The notes beneath the pieces were generated by a model that was not told the origin of the DNA, did no database searches, and worked only from the letters and a program-made list of their open reading frames with translations. The translations under genes and the position numbers were made by a program. Below are positions 23,938-34,155 of a stretch of DNA of 64,000 bases, one piece after another. The stretch comes from Akanthomyces muscarius (taxonomy: Eukaryota; Ascomycota; Sordariomycetes; Hypocreales; Cordycipitaceae), in contig NW_026611615.1 in assembly GCF_028009165.1 (NCBI RefSeq), positions 62,001 to 126,000 of the forward strand, written 5' to 3'. How positions within the stretch are numbered: position 1 is the stretch's first letter; every line of letters starts with the position of its first letter.

Positions 23938-25680
23938 GATCTCATACAAGCAACATGGTGAGCCGCAAGGGAGAAGACCCGGGTTGGGATCGCAAACACT
24001 GCGTCGGAGTGTAGTTGATTCGCAATGACGACAGCGTCTCGGCTTTCGCGCGGGGAAACGAACCGAAAATCGAGGGACGAGCCAAAAGACACAGAATCGA
24101 GAGACCGAGGAGCGGAAGCTCAATTAATACAAAAGGGATGAAACGCAGCCGACGAATCTAGGATGCATCGGCGGCAGTCTTACTCAGCGGGGCCGTAGCT
24201 GGGGGCTGCATAGTGGTAGGTACATGTGTGGGTGACGAGAGAATGCGCCACTCCAGTCGAATGGAGTTTTTGTTTTTGCTTTCTTTGCTTCTTAAATGTA
24301 TGTACTTCCGCCAATACTCTTTCCATCTCTTCCTATTTCTCTTTTTTGTGAGTTCGGGGGGGGTTTTTTGTTGGACTTTTTGCTCAATCGTCGTCCCTTC
24401 TTTCGTAGCAACAAGCACGAAGCACAATAGCAAGGCCACCAAGGCGGGGCGCAGCCGTGTCTAATTTTGGGTGCAAACGCGTTTCCTGCAGGCCGACACG
24501 CAGGCAGGGCAACTGGATCCACTCAGTTACAGGCTTCGGTGCCGTGTTGCAGCTGCGGAGGCTGAGAGGTAGGTACCTACCTCGGTACCTAGGTACCTAC
24601 GCGTACAGGGCGTACAGGGCTTCTGTAGACCGATGCAAGCGCTGAACTCTGATCTCACGCATGGCCGAAGCTCTCGACGCCAGGCGCTGAAAGGTGCTTG
24701 ATATGCGTCCTGGAGAGTCGTTTCTGTTTTATCATCGAACATCTTTCGCCCGGGTTTCTTCAGCTTCATCGCGCTTGCCGATTTAGACATGCAGCTTTCA
24801 ACATGCCACTCCGCCTTTCTGCTTCGTCTACAAGCCCCCAAGTCTCCATCATACCTCGTTTCGGAAACAATATAGCGACGGGCTAGGTAGTTTGTCTCGC
24901 CCGCTAGCACTGCCCGGCTGCGAGCCCAGCAAAATTCCCGGAGATGGCGTCAGCCGCAATGCAACGTGGCAAAGCCCTGTGGATGGAGTGATTAAACCGA
25001 GCCAGCCGAATCGTGACGACGTCGATGAGCATCGGACATCAGACAAACAAGTCCAGTGCACCCCTGCCGTGTCGAGGCGGCAAAGTCCAGCCCCGCCAAT
25101 CGATGCGTCAACTGGCAAACTGGTTCGCGAAGCAGACTGCAGACCGACCCTATTGCCTAGAAACTTTTTACCCGTCTTGTGTTGCCCCCGGGCACTAGCC
25201 AAGGTACTGACGCAAGCCGCCCGCTTGACGCAAAGCTTGATTGAGTAGCAGTTTACGGGCTTCTGACGCGGCGGATGCGACGATCAGTGTGCCGGGACAC
25301 TTGCGAGGCAAGATGTAACTGGCATAAACAACTTGCAACATTGTCCAACAATAGAACCAGAGCGTCCATCAATCCGATAGCTCGTTGGCTTCCTACGACT
25401 CTTCCCCAGATCTCGAGGCACGGCGGAGATGGTTGAGCTCCACGCCAACGCCGAAGTTTATTGGTGCGGCTGTACAAGCTCAACACCACTGGAGCGGCTC
25501 TCAATTTCGCGGGTTTACGCCCGTCGAAACCACCAGTAGTTAGAGGGCAGCGTCCTATTCACGGAATTTTTGGGGTCCTAAATATCCAATTCAATATACA
25601 AAAGCTTCCTAGAGCCCTGAAACTTGGTACTGTTTCCTTTTCGACAGATTTCAGTCAGCACCCCCGCGTTACCCCTCACA
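23938..25680. other. Intergenic region, 1.7 kb
   Basis: No gene is supported. It separates two divergently transcribed genes (ankyrin protein on minus, SDR on plus) and should hold both promoters. A palindromic GGTACC repeat lies at 24568-24600. G-runs and T-runs occur near 24330-24370. Confidence 0.5.
24568..24600. repeat. Palindromic GGTACC/TACCTAGGTA repeat
   Basis: Overlapping copies of GGTAGGTACCTAC, CGGTACCTAGGTACC and close variants form nested palindromes. Such TACCTAGGTA microsatellites are common in intergenic DNA of filamentous ascomycetes. No gene function follows. Confidence 0.8.
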
Positions 25681-26586
25681 ATGCCGCTCTACCGCCCCGA
25701 CAACTCGGACGCCCCCGTCCTCTCGCAGTTCTCCCTCGCCGGCAAGGTCGCCGCCGTCACGGGCGGCGCCCGCGGCATCGGTCTCGAGATTGTGCGCGGC
25801 CTCGCCGAGGCGGGCGCCGCGGTGGCCATCATCTACAGCACCAGCGCCAGCGCGCACGACACGGCGCGGGACATTGCCGCCGCCACCGGCGTCCGCGTCG
25901 CCGCCTACCAGGGCGACGTGCGCTCGCGCGCCGCCATTGCGGACACCGTCGACAGCATCGTCGCCGACTTTGGCCGCCTCGACATCATGGTCGCCAACTC
26001 GGGCGTCTGCGCCGACATCCCCAGCCTCGAGTACACCGAGGAGACGTGGCAGCAAAACAGCAGCGTCAACTACGACGGCGTCATGTGGACGGCGCAGGCC
26101 GCGGGCCGCGTCTTCAAGAGGCAGGGGCGTGGAAACTTCATCATCACAGCGTCGGTCAGCGCGACGCTCGTCAACATCCCCCAGCAGCAGGCCGCGTACA
26201 ATGCCTCCAAGGCGGCGGTCGTGCAGCTCGCCAAGGTGCTTGCGGTGGAATGGGTCGACTTTGCGCGCGTCAACTGTGTGTCGCCTGGCTTTATCGAGAC
26301 CGATAGTAAGTGCTCAAGTAGGTTGGTCTTTATGGAAGCTCATGACATGCTAACCGACGCAGTGTTGTATAACCAGCCCAAGGAGCGTATGGAGCAGTGG
26401 ACCTCTTTGATTCCCGGGCGGCGCATGGCAGCCACCTCGGAGCTCAAGGGAGTAGGTCTATGCCAAATTTACTCTCACTAGCACAACTCTAACCTTTTCT
26501 AGATTTACGTGTTCCTTGCGAGTGATGCGTGCTGCTATATGACGGGTGCTAATCTGATTGTGGATGGTGGATACACATTGCTATAA
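25681..26586 (+). CDS. Short-chain dehydrogenase/reductase, sorbose/mannitol-dehydrogenase-like
   Basis: Three exons, 25681-26305, 26363-26451 and 26503-26586 (introns 57 and 51 bp), encode 265 aa, the usual classical-SDR length. The cofactor motif TGGARGIG lies at 27-34; IMVANSG follows the fourth strand; the catalytic Ser is in TASVSA (158/160) and the Tyr-Lys pair in YNASK (Y173, K177). The C-terminal GANLIVDGGYTLL closes the Rossmann fold. Without splicing the last conserved part is lost. The sequence resembles fungal NADP-dependent mannitol dehydrogenase / L-sorbose reductase (Sou1-like) enzymes, so NADPH-linked polyol/ketose interconversion in the cytosol is likely; the substrate is not fixed by motifs. 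It is convergent with the MFS gene at a spacing of 116 bp. GC content of exon 1 is high. Confidence 0.9.
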
Positions 26587-26702
26587 GTTGCAAACTCTAG
26601 AGGAATTCATTTCCCAAAAGTAGAGAAAGCTCGCTTCGGGTTGAGAACTCATTTGCAATGTATTGCAGTATATAGTGAAAGATTTGTACATGAGTACTGC
26701 GT

Positions 26703-28377
26703 TTACAAAAGCCCGTCGCTCTCTTCGGCCAGTTCTTCCGCAATCTCTTCATCGAATCGCATCAGCCACAAGATCAGAGCGCCCGGCACCATGATCCCGC
26801 CGCCAATGTACATCGGCAGTCCGATCCAGTCGCCCCCAAGCTTCATGCCAAGGCGGAAAGTCGCCGCAATGATCGGCCCCGCTATGGCAATGCTCACCGC
26901 CGTCAATACTTCCATGGCCGAGACAATGCTGCCAGTGCCGGCGTCCCGTCCCATGGACACGACAAGACTACGGACTGTAGGCTCTAAGCAGTAGCTGAAG
27001 GCGTACAAGATGATGCTCACAGTGAAAGCACCGACGTCGGTGGCAGCGCCGGCTAGAGAGCTGCACATGACAGCGACAAGGACACTGATGCGCGAGATCC
27101 AGGCATCTTGCGTGATAGGGAGAACTTTAGCCCTCCGAAGAGCAGCCGCGAGTAGAGGGATACCCACAAAGCAAAGTGCGAGCCGCAAGAGATTTGCGTA
27201 GGACAGGATTATACCGGCCTGTAAAAGTGTGAGAAAGAAGCATACTATGACATATTGGGAGGAAGACGTACTCTTGCCCAGGATAGCTCATAACGCTTGA
27301 CAGCATACTGTTTCATAACGCTGCCGACCAATTGCTTTCCAACGCCCGTAAAGAGGGTACTGAGGAGTAATAGGGTCAACTTCGTGTTGCTGCCCCAGAA
27401 CATGTCTCTCAGAGACGAGACTGACTGGGCGCGCAATTCAGCAACTCTTGCTGAGAGCTTCTTGCTGAAAGGCGTCGCATCCTCAACGGCATCATGTGGC
27501 TTCTCTCCAATAGCAATAGTCTCTGGCATCAGACAAGCCGCGAACAATCCGACAATCTGGATCAAGATCAACGCGCACATTGCGGGGTAATGCCCAAGAG
27601 GCAATAGTGCAGCCGCGAGATAGGCGCTTAAGAAGGCACCTATGAGAAACGCACTGCTGATGGCCAAGAAAACTGCAGATCTAAACATGTTTGAGCAATA
27701 ATGTCCTTCGTTGGCGGGAGAGAGGAGTCTACCTTTGCGACTTTGGGACAATGTCTGTGACGATGGTGTAGTTGATACTTGCAGACACCAAAGCGCCGCC
27801 TGTGAAAAAGTAGACGGCGGGGACGGCCCAGAAGAACTTGATGGATATGTAGTCATGAAACCAGCCTAAACATTCGTCAGCTCTTGTTCAGCATGCCATG
27901 TCGCAACGCACCGCGAGACAACATACAGACGGCGATGTCCAAAGCACCGTAAAGCACCGCGCCAAATGTGGACAGCATCAGGATCGGCCTGCGGCCGTAC
28001 ACATCGGCGACCAGGCCATAGACGATGCCGCATAACATGGGTGGAATCATCTCAAAGCTGGCTTCGATGCTCGTCAGCAGCGACAGCTCCGACTGGACAG
28101 CTTCGCCCTTGCAGCGCGGATCCGCCAACGGGTCGCCGACATCGTCGTACATGTCGCGGCACAGCAGGCCTTCCAGAGTCTCAAACAGAACAGTGTTGAA
28201 GGACGACGCGTAAAGCTGCGAGCAGAATAGCATGGTATAGCTCAAGAGGACGACTCTCCAGAATGTGCGTCGCGAAACCGGCGAGCGCTCCACGGATGCA
28301 CCCGCCAGGAGTGGCTCAATGTCGCCGTGGTCGGTCATGGCTGATAGCTGCGCCAATGGATAGGAATTGGAGGCCAA
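26703..28377 (-). CDS. Major facilitator superfamily transporter
   Basis: Four exons, 27912-28377, 27733-27865, 27272-27680 and 26703-27218 (introns 46, 52, 53 bp), give 507 aa (494 if translation starts at the in-frame ATG at 28338). About 12 hydrophobic helices are visible. MFS motif A is present as GLVADVYGRRPILM between helices 2 and 3, with an unusually long first loop carrying three Cys (around LEGLLCRD and DPRCKGE), suggesting a disulfide-stabilised outer loop. A charged cytosolic loop follows helix 6. Substrate is unknown; it is a proton-coupled carrier by family. Neighbouring SDR and cupin genes do not form a recognisable pathway with it. Confidence 0.87.
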
Positions 28378-28680
28378 TGCGCGCTGCCCTCGGAATGCCG
28401 TTCGGGCGGAAAATGGCTACGGATGCCGGTTCCTTTTTAAAGCAAGATGTGCTGTCTTTGGTGGTTGGTTGGTTCGAAGGATTTCGACGCTGCGGGGTGC
28501 GTGCCATCTGTATCTGCACACAGCCTGGCGCGCCGCCCGGCCCACGCTACCTAAGAAGGACTGTTTGGGAACGCACAATCGCTTGCTTCAGTCGCCGCGA
28601 GGAACCCGAGAAGGCACTCTTTCTCTTTAGCACTAACCCATCAGCAGATTTCAGCAAAGCATCAGATATGTCGTTTCAAG
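28378..28680. other. Short region between MFS and hypothetical gene
   Basis: About 300 bp between two divergently read frames, presumably holding the MFS promoter. Nothing else is seen. Confidence 0.4.
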
Positions 28681-29568
28681 ATGGGCGAGGACGGCGAAAA
28701 GGTCATCGGTTCCACGTCACCATGTCACTCAGGCTTACTGATTACCCTACAGGACACACTCAACTTGCTCGAGAATGCGACCATTAAAAAAAGTTCGGCA
28801 AGCGACAGAAGGGCGTCCATAATAGAAGCACATGCAACAGCCTGCTCTCTGAGAAGAAATGAGCTGCGTAAACCTTTACCCGCACAGGTCAAATTTGAGA
28901 CTGAAGATATGTTGCTGAATTTCCTGGATTGGCTAATCGAGGAACTACCGAAGGAGATGGAAGAGACGGGCAATAGCCCTTTCCGGATCGTTTCTTCACC
29001 GAGATGGCTGGAACGGGCAACTGCAGCGAAAGCCAAAAAGAAGCAGCTTACCCCCAATCAGGTCCATGTATATTGCAATGCTATAAATGCAATGCTGCAA
29101 GACGTCACCAACATTCTGGCGAAGTTGCATGAGTCCGAGAACGGCCATGAGGTCTTATGTAACCGATACCTGATGGAGTTTGAGGTACATGCTCTTGAGA
29201 TTGCAGAGAGAGGGGCCAAATCAGCCGGAATGGCGAGCGAGGGCAACCGTACCGACTACAATGGCACGCAGTTGAACGAGCACGCCAAAGACAAACTACC
29301 AGCAACGGAAACGAACGTCGACGTTGGTAGTCCTCCAACCAAGGCACCGGTCTCGAGGGCTGCAAAAATTAGGTATTCGAGTTCGCTACTACCCCTTTCC
29401 AGTTTTTTTGGTACCATGGCAAGCTTCATCGCCACTGTCGATACGAGCGTCACGCGACAGTGCTGCAGCACGCTCGCTGTGTGGCCACGACAGCTGGGTT
29501 GGAGCGAGTTTTCAGGGTCATATTTACGCCAGGAGCTGGATAGAAAATCGTTTTTGACGGAGCCGTGA
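28681..29568 (+). CDS. Hypothetical protein, helical
   Basis: An open frame of 295 aa that I do not recognise. Residues 1-190 look like a real helical protein, with even charge distribution and regularly spaced Leu (for example LITLQDTLNLLENATIKK and NAINAMLQDVTNILAKLHE). The last 60 residues are Ser/Arg/Cys-rich and lower in quality, so an intron (a GT follows AAAAATTAG near 29371) may give a different C-terminus. No transmembrane segment or signal peptide is visible. The first Met has no special support. Confidence 0.5.
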   Translation: MGEDGEKVIGSTSPCHSGLLITLQDTLNLLENATIKKSSASDRRASIIEAHATACSLRRNELRKPLPAQVKFETEDMLLNFLDWLIEELPKEMEETGNSPFRIVSSPRWLERATAAKAKKKQLTPNQVHVYCNAINAMLQDVTNILAKLHESENGHEVLCNRYLMEFEVHALEIAERGAKSAGMASEGNRTDYNGTQLNEHAKDKLPATETNVDVGSPPTKAPVSRAAKIRYSSSLLPLSSFFGTMASFIATVDTSVTRQCCSTLAVWPRQLGWSEFSGSYLRQELDRKSFLTEP

Positions 29569-29995
29569 AGCAAAACTTCGGGAATGTTTGTAGGGCGGCT
29601 GTATCTAGGTCGAAACCCGAGAAGAGTAATCAGTCGCAGTTTGAACTGTCCATGAGCGCTGTGTCAGAGGAGGGCATCACATCACACTGGACATGTCCCA
29701 GAGCAAGACGGATTTCAAATACATGTGGTAACTGGAAGACGTGGTGTACTTGACAGCGAGTTGGAGCTTTATCCGAGACACGAACAAAAAAAAAGTGCTT
29801 TCATAAATAGTCTCGCCGTTCTATTCTGTCTATTGCGCTGGGCTGATCAGTGAGTGGGGCGGGTTGGGCCAGGTAAAAAAAAACTCCAACGTGCCATCCC
29901 GCAGGTCCTCCATGGCCACAAATCAACAGCCAGATGCTCAGCAACTAAACAAAATAACAATGAACAAAAACAAGAGCAAAAAAGAAACATCTTCA
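29569..29995. other. Intergenic region before the tRNA
   Basis: No gene is supported. A-runs near 29788 and 29876 are the only notable features. The A-rich stretch just left of 29996 becomes a T-rich run downstream of the minus-strand tRNA, fitting RNA polymerase III termination. Confidence 0.5.
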
Positions 29996-30066
29996 GGTCA
30001 CGGTGGGGATCGAACCCACAATCTTCTGGTTCGTAGCCAGACGCCTTGCCATTTGGCCACGCGACC
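29996..30066 (-). tRNA. tRNA-Arg (anticodon ACG)
   Basis: A complete cloverleaf can be folded on the minus strand, 71 nt, no intron. The acceptor stem GGTCGCG pairs with CGTGACC (one G-T pair). The D arm is GCC...GGC, the anticodon stem TCTGG/CCAGA encloses CTACGAA (anticodon ACG), and the T arm GTGGG-TTCGATC-CCCAC pairs fully. The wobble A would be converted to inosine to read CGU/CGC/CGA codons. The B box is intact. Confidence 0.96.
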
Positions 30067-30520
30067 GAATCCATTTGATGGAGGCAGAAGCGAGATAAAG
30101 ATTGTTAAGAAGAAGGGCGGCTGACAGAGGAGAATTTCGCGGGCGGGGTCGGCTGTGGATGTATTGGGTGGATTGGGAATGGGTTGCGGACAAGGAGGGA
30201 TGTTGCAATGCTTGAATGGTAAGTGGCTGGCCGGCGTGTCCGGACGTTGCAAGGGCACGGTTGATGGGGGGCCCAAAGAGAGAATTTTCTGATGAAGTGA
30301 ACGCCGATTGAGAAGAAAACCGTTCACGCTACTGAAATCCGTGGGACATGTCTTCGATGCGAAAGGAAGGTGGAAAGACTAACGTGAAAAAAATCGTATC
30401 TGTAAGTGGCCGTAGCAGCATTGCGGAAAGCGAAAATGAAATCCACCAACCGTTCTGGTTTTGTTGCAGTAAAGAGAGGCCGCCTCGATCCTTTGTTGCG
30501 CTTCCGATGGATTATACTGG
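30067..30520. other. Intergenic region between tRNA and cupin gene
   Basis: About 450 bp with no gene I can support. It should contain the tRNA's upstream side and the cupin gene's 3' end. Confidence 0.5.
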
Positions 30521-31251
30521 TTACTCTCCTCCGGTTGCCATTTCCTCCGCCACAAAGCCGGTCGTGTCCAAATCCTTGTTGATGGCCTTGGCCGCTGCCC
30601 ATTGACACGTCAGCATGATGCAAAGTTCCGGCTGTTTGGTTTGTTCACGTACCAACGAGGACAAACGTCACGCGGCACGTCTCGTCCGTCCGGTTCTCCC
30701 AGCTGTGGATGGTGCCGCGCTGGACACAGACGTCACCCGCGCGGAGTGTCTTTTCGACGCCATCGTCAAGACGGCTTGTTGTGGATAGGTCAGCAGGGTT
30801 ACACACGGGAGAGCCATCAATCGGGTGAGGGGGGGCGGTCTCACCAGACAATCTCGCCCTTGGTTATGATGCCAAAGTCGAGGGACTCTGTACGATGGAA
30901 TAGCTACACAAATTCACGCAACATTAGCCATGACTAGCCGGACGGACGGTCTGTGCCAAGAGGGCGGGCAGGCGGGTTTTGGTATATACACACCGCAGTG
31001 TTGTTGGGCTTAAAGTCGACCACGCGCACCACCACACCGTCCCGGTTGGCGAGGCTCTCGGTGCGGTTCCTGATGGGGTCCTTCCACTCGTTGTTGTCGG
31101 CGGGGAACTCGTGCGTCTCGTACAGTACGGCAAAGTTAACCGTGTCGGTGATTTGCACGGCGGCCACCTCGCCGTCGTCGACAAACACGGCCTTGCTGGC
31201 GCCGTCGTGGCCGGTGACGACTCGGCGGGGGTGCGGGAGCTCGGCGACCAT
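30521..31251 (-). CDS. Small single-domain cupin protein
   Basis: Four exons, 30994-31251, 30845-30903, 30653-30774 and 30521-30594 (introns 90, 70, 58 bp), give 170 aa. The N-terminus has PHPRRVVTGHDGASKAVFVDD; the cupin core includes LFHRTESLDFGIITKGE and AGDVCVQRGTIHSWEN, with the second-motif His in GTIHSW typical of metal-binding cupins. Splicing replaces the apparent stop after LVGT by a tail ending TGFVAEEMATGGE. Fungal proteins of this type often sit near secondary-metabolite or oxidation genes, and their reactions are mostly unknown. The fold is clear; the metal and substrate are not. The neighbouring GNAT and MFS genes give no pathway clue. Confidence 0.85.
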
Positions 31252-31876
31252 TGTGGCTGCGATGACAAGCTTTTGTGGATGCTCGCGCGGGAGGTGCTTT
31301 TACAAGGCGGTCTGAGGAAAAAAGAGCAGGGTTTTGAGTCAACAACTATTCTTGATTGTAAACTCGTTTCTATGATTTTTGCTCGGGTGCTCATATGTCC
31401 GAATGCTGTTTACCCCTCATCGTACGAGGCTATATGTTCTGACCGGCATCATCACGTGAAGCCTGCATTGGTGTGCTTATCGCCAACGAAGCTGACAGTG
31501 ATGAGTGGCTGGATGTCTCCTTCTGCGTACCTGCTGAGGTCTATTCAAGTTAGCCTGCACGGGATGTTGTACAACTCGGCATGTTGAAGGGAGAGCAGCT
31601 AGCCCCCATGTGCGCTAGAGCAAAAGCGCCTGGGCAAAGGTCGGTCCGTGTAAGCGTTATGCACGACACGACGAGTGAAGGATTTGCAATCCGAGATCGT
31701 TGCAGTTCAAGACAATTAGCACCGATTTACTAGTGATGGAAACTCGTGAACCGTTGCCAATCTGCCAGGTACAGATCGGGTTTTAGATGCAAGGTGGTGT
31801 TGGGCCGGAAAAAAAAGTGACAGGTCGGTTTCGGCTGGTGCGAATCCCTGTCCAAACCACACACCACCAGAATTAA
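31252..31876. other. Intergenic region
   Basis: About 625 bp with no supported gene. It should contain the cupin promoter and the acetyltransferase 3' end. Confidence 0.5.
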
Positions 31877-32434
31877 TTATGACAGCTCCAGCATCATGGC
31901 GCAGCGTCGCTCGCGGGGTAAGCCGTCCCTAGCCTCGTCATTGAGAATCTTACTCAGGGGCGGAGAAACATGTTGCGGCGCGAGCAGCACAAAGCCACGC
32001 GCCTTGTAGAAGCCGTCGTTCCAGGGCACGTCGAGGAACGTCGTCAGCGTCAGGCCCTTGTAGTTCCGCTGCCTGGCATGGTCGACGGCCGTCTGCAGGA
32101 GCCGTTTCCCGATGCCTCGACCCTGGCACCTTTCGTCGACTGACATTTCCCAGATGTGCAGGAAGCCATTGAGAAGCCGGCCATTGAGGAAGCCGATCGG
32201 GCCGTGGCCGTCTGCTAGCAATGACTCGCCGCCGCCCGAGTCCGGCACGGCGACCCAAGACACGCCGCTCTCCATCAGCTCGAGGTGCCGTGCGGCCGTT
32301 TGGGGATCGTCGTCTGCGATCCAGGCCAGCTCTGGGATGCTGCGAAAGGCCTTTGCAGCAGAACGCTCTACGGCGGGGAGCTTTGCCACATCGGCAGTCG
32401 TCGTCTTTCGGATAAGGAAAGCGTTCTCGGCCAT
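31877..32434 (-). CDS. GNAT-family N-acetyltransferase
   Basis: Intronless, 185 aa from the ATG at 32434; an in-frame ATG at 32515 would add 27 poorly conserved residues. Motif A for acetyl-CoA is visible as CQGRGIGKRLLQ, preceded by strand LHIWEMSVDE, with the C-terminal WNDGFYKARGFVLL typical of GNAT motif B. It would transfer acetyl from acetyl-CoA to an amine; the acceptor (small amine, antibiotic or protein) is not predictable. Confidence 0.88.
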   Translation of the reverse strand: MAENAFLIRKTTTADVAKLPAVERSAAKAFRSIPELAWIADDDPQTAARHLELMESGVSWVAVPDSGGGESLLADGHGPIGFLNGRLLNGFLHIWEMSVDERCQGRGIGKRLLQTAVDHARQRNYKGLTLTTFLDVPWNDGFYKARGFVLLAPQHVSPPLSKILNDEARDGLPRERRCAMMLELS

Positions 32435-34155
32435 GGTCTCGCCGGGTTGTGTTGTTGTTAGCGTCGTAGATCCAAGCCTTTCGTCGCCGATGCGGTAAAT
32501 GGAAGAGAGACGCACGGTTGTCGCTTGGCGGGAAACGGGCCGAATTTGTATATAGATGAGGGTTTTTCTTACGACGCCTCGACGAGAGGGCGTAAATAAG
32601 TTGGCCCATGTACAGCACTGACTAGTACCGACGACCCATGCTGAGAGCTGGAGCTGAATTGCTGAGCCTCATCGATGCTGCAGGCTGGAAATATGACATA
32701 TCCATCCGTGCTGCGCTGGCACAGGCATTGTACGAGTGGGAGGAGTGGATAGTGTGGTGCACAGCTGGGGTGTAGGGTCGGTAAGGTAGGCCGGTGGCCG
32801 GTCGTTTGTTGCGCTGCGTTTGCTGCCAGCTGCCAGCTGCCAAGCTGCAAAACACCACAATTGCGCTGGCAATGACAGTTTGCGAGCTTCATTATCGGTA
32901 TCAGCACCAATGAGATTCTCGCCGTCAACCAAGCACAAATGCTGTCTCGCTTATTTCGGTTTGCGAAAGCTTGACAGGAAACCCACTCGTAGGTACTACC
33001 CTTTGCGTTGCAGTGGCGCCAAGGAGCGTGGGAGCCTGTGCTGGCGCCGGAAAAGCTTCCGTTCATCCTCTCCCCCCAGAAACTTCCACTGACAGACTGG
33101 CTAGCCCAAGGCTTAAAAGACGCCTTTGACGTCAACACGGTGATTTGCTAGGCAGCCAAGCAGCCCACATGAGCTTGTTGTTCGCGTTCTAGCCTGGGAA
33201 GTGGCTAGCCCAGTCCAGCAGCCCAGCGCCACAGCCATACTGCCGTGATGTGCTCCGCTGCCTCCGCAATGAGCACGGCGCTACTACGGCCGCAAAAGTA
33301 GGTAAATCGGCGGGGGCTGGGATTAGAGGCAGAGCAGGAGAGAAGCTGTGGAGAGCGACGAGGCCCGGTTGCGCTGTCGTGCTGCCCATGACCTGCAATT
33401 TTTCTTCTCTGGCTCCAATTCCTGAACGCCAAAACGCCCCAGCTCACGCCTGTTTCCCATGTCTCGCAAATCTCGCTTTGCCCAGTTTCCCGCTACAGTG
33501 ACCGTCGTCCGCCCGACATCGACAGACTGACTACAGCTAGTTATAAGCAAACACCGCGATCTGGCCGTCAGCTCAGTCGCTGCACCAACCACTGCCTCTC
33601 CCACTGCGACTGCCTCCTCGATCGAATTGCCCTCCACATTGGTGGAAAAGTGTTGCGAGTAATGCAAAAGGAAAACATCCACCCATCGACCCTCTTCAGC
33701 CAAGTTTGACCGAAAAAGTACTGCGTTGATGCTCTGGGCACTAATAGATCAAAAAGTGGCGGCACACCTTGTTGGAGCAGACTTTTTGGACACCCCGGCT
33801 TATTAGTGCGGAGACCAAGCAGGATCCCCGGACTTGGTTCCATGGCGGCGCAATTTGGCGGGCTAACAACGCCCTGGAGCGCCCAACTTGCTAAGCCTGG
33901 ACCTCTCTCCGTGAGGATCTAGCCCGGGTTTGTCTGTAGCTGTTTACCATCCTTGTTGATGTGGCGGCAATTGAGCAGCAGCGGGGCGTCATGAGCATTT
34001 CGCGGCGTCCCGCCAAAGTACCCAGGCTTGATTTTCAAGTAAATTTAAGTTGGCAGCTTTTTGTCTCTCGTGCATATAAGTAGCAGCCCCCCTAGCCGGA
34101 CGCGACACAAGTTTGTGCTACCAAGTTTGTTCCTTACCAGAGGCAATCTACAGCA
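32435..34155. other. Intergenic region, 1.7 kb
   Basis: No gene is supported. Several short open frames exist but lack coding character or splice continuity. The right end is the trehalase promoter, with the TATA box annotated separately. Confidence 0.5.
34073..34080 (+). promoter_or_regulatory. Candidate TATA box of trehalase gene
   Basis: CATATAAG lies about 75 bp before the trehalase ATG at 34156, a sensible spacing for a short fungal leader. The neighbouring sequence is otherwise not AT-rich. Confidence 0.45.

Noticed and set aside
23938..24123. Upstream in-frame extension of the ankyrin protein
   Set aside because: Cys/Arg-rich, no conserved character; probably 5' leader. The ATG at 23937 gives a better start.
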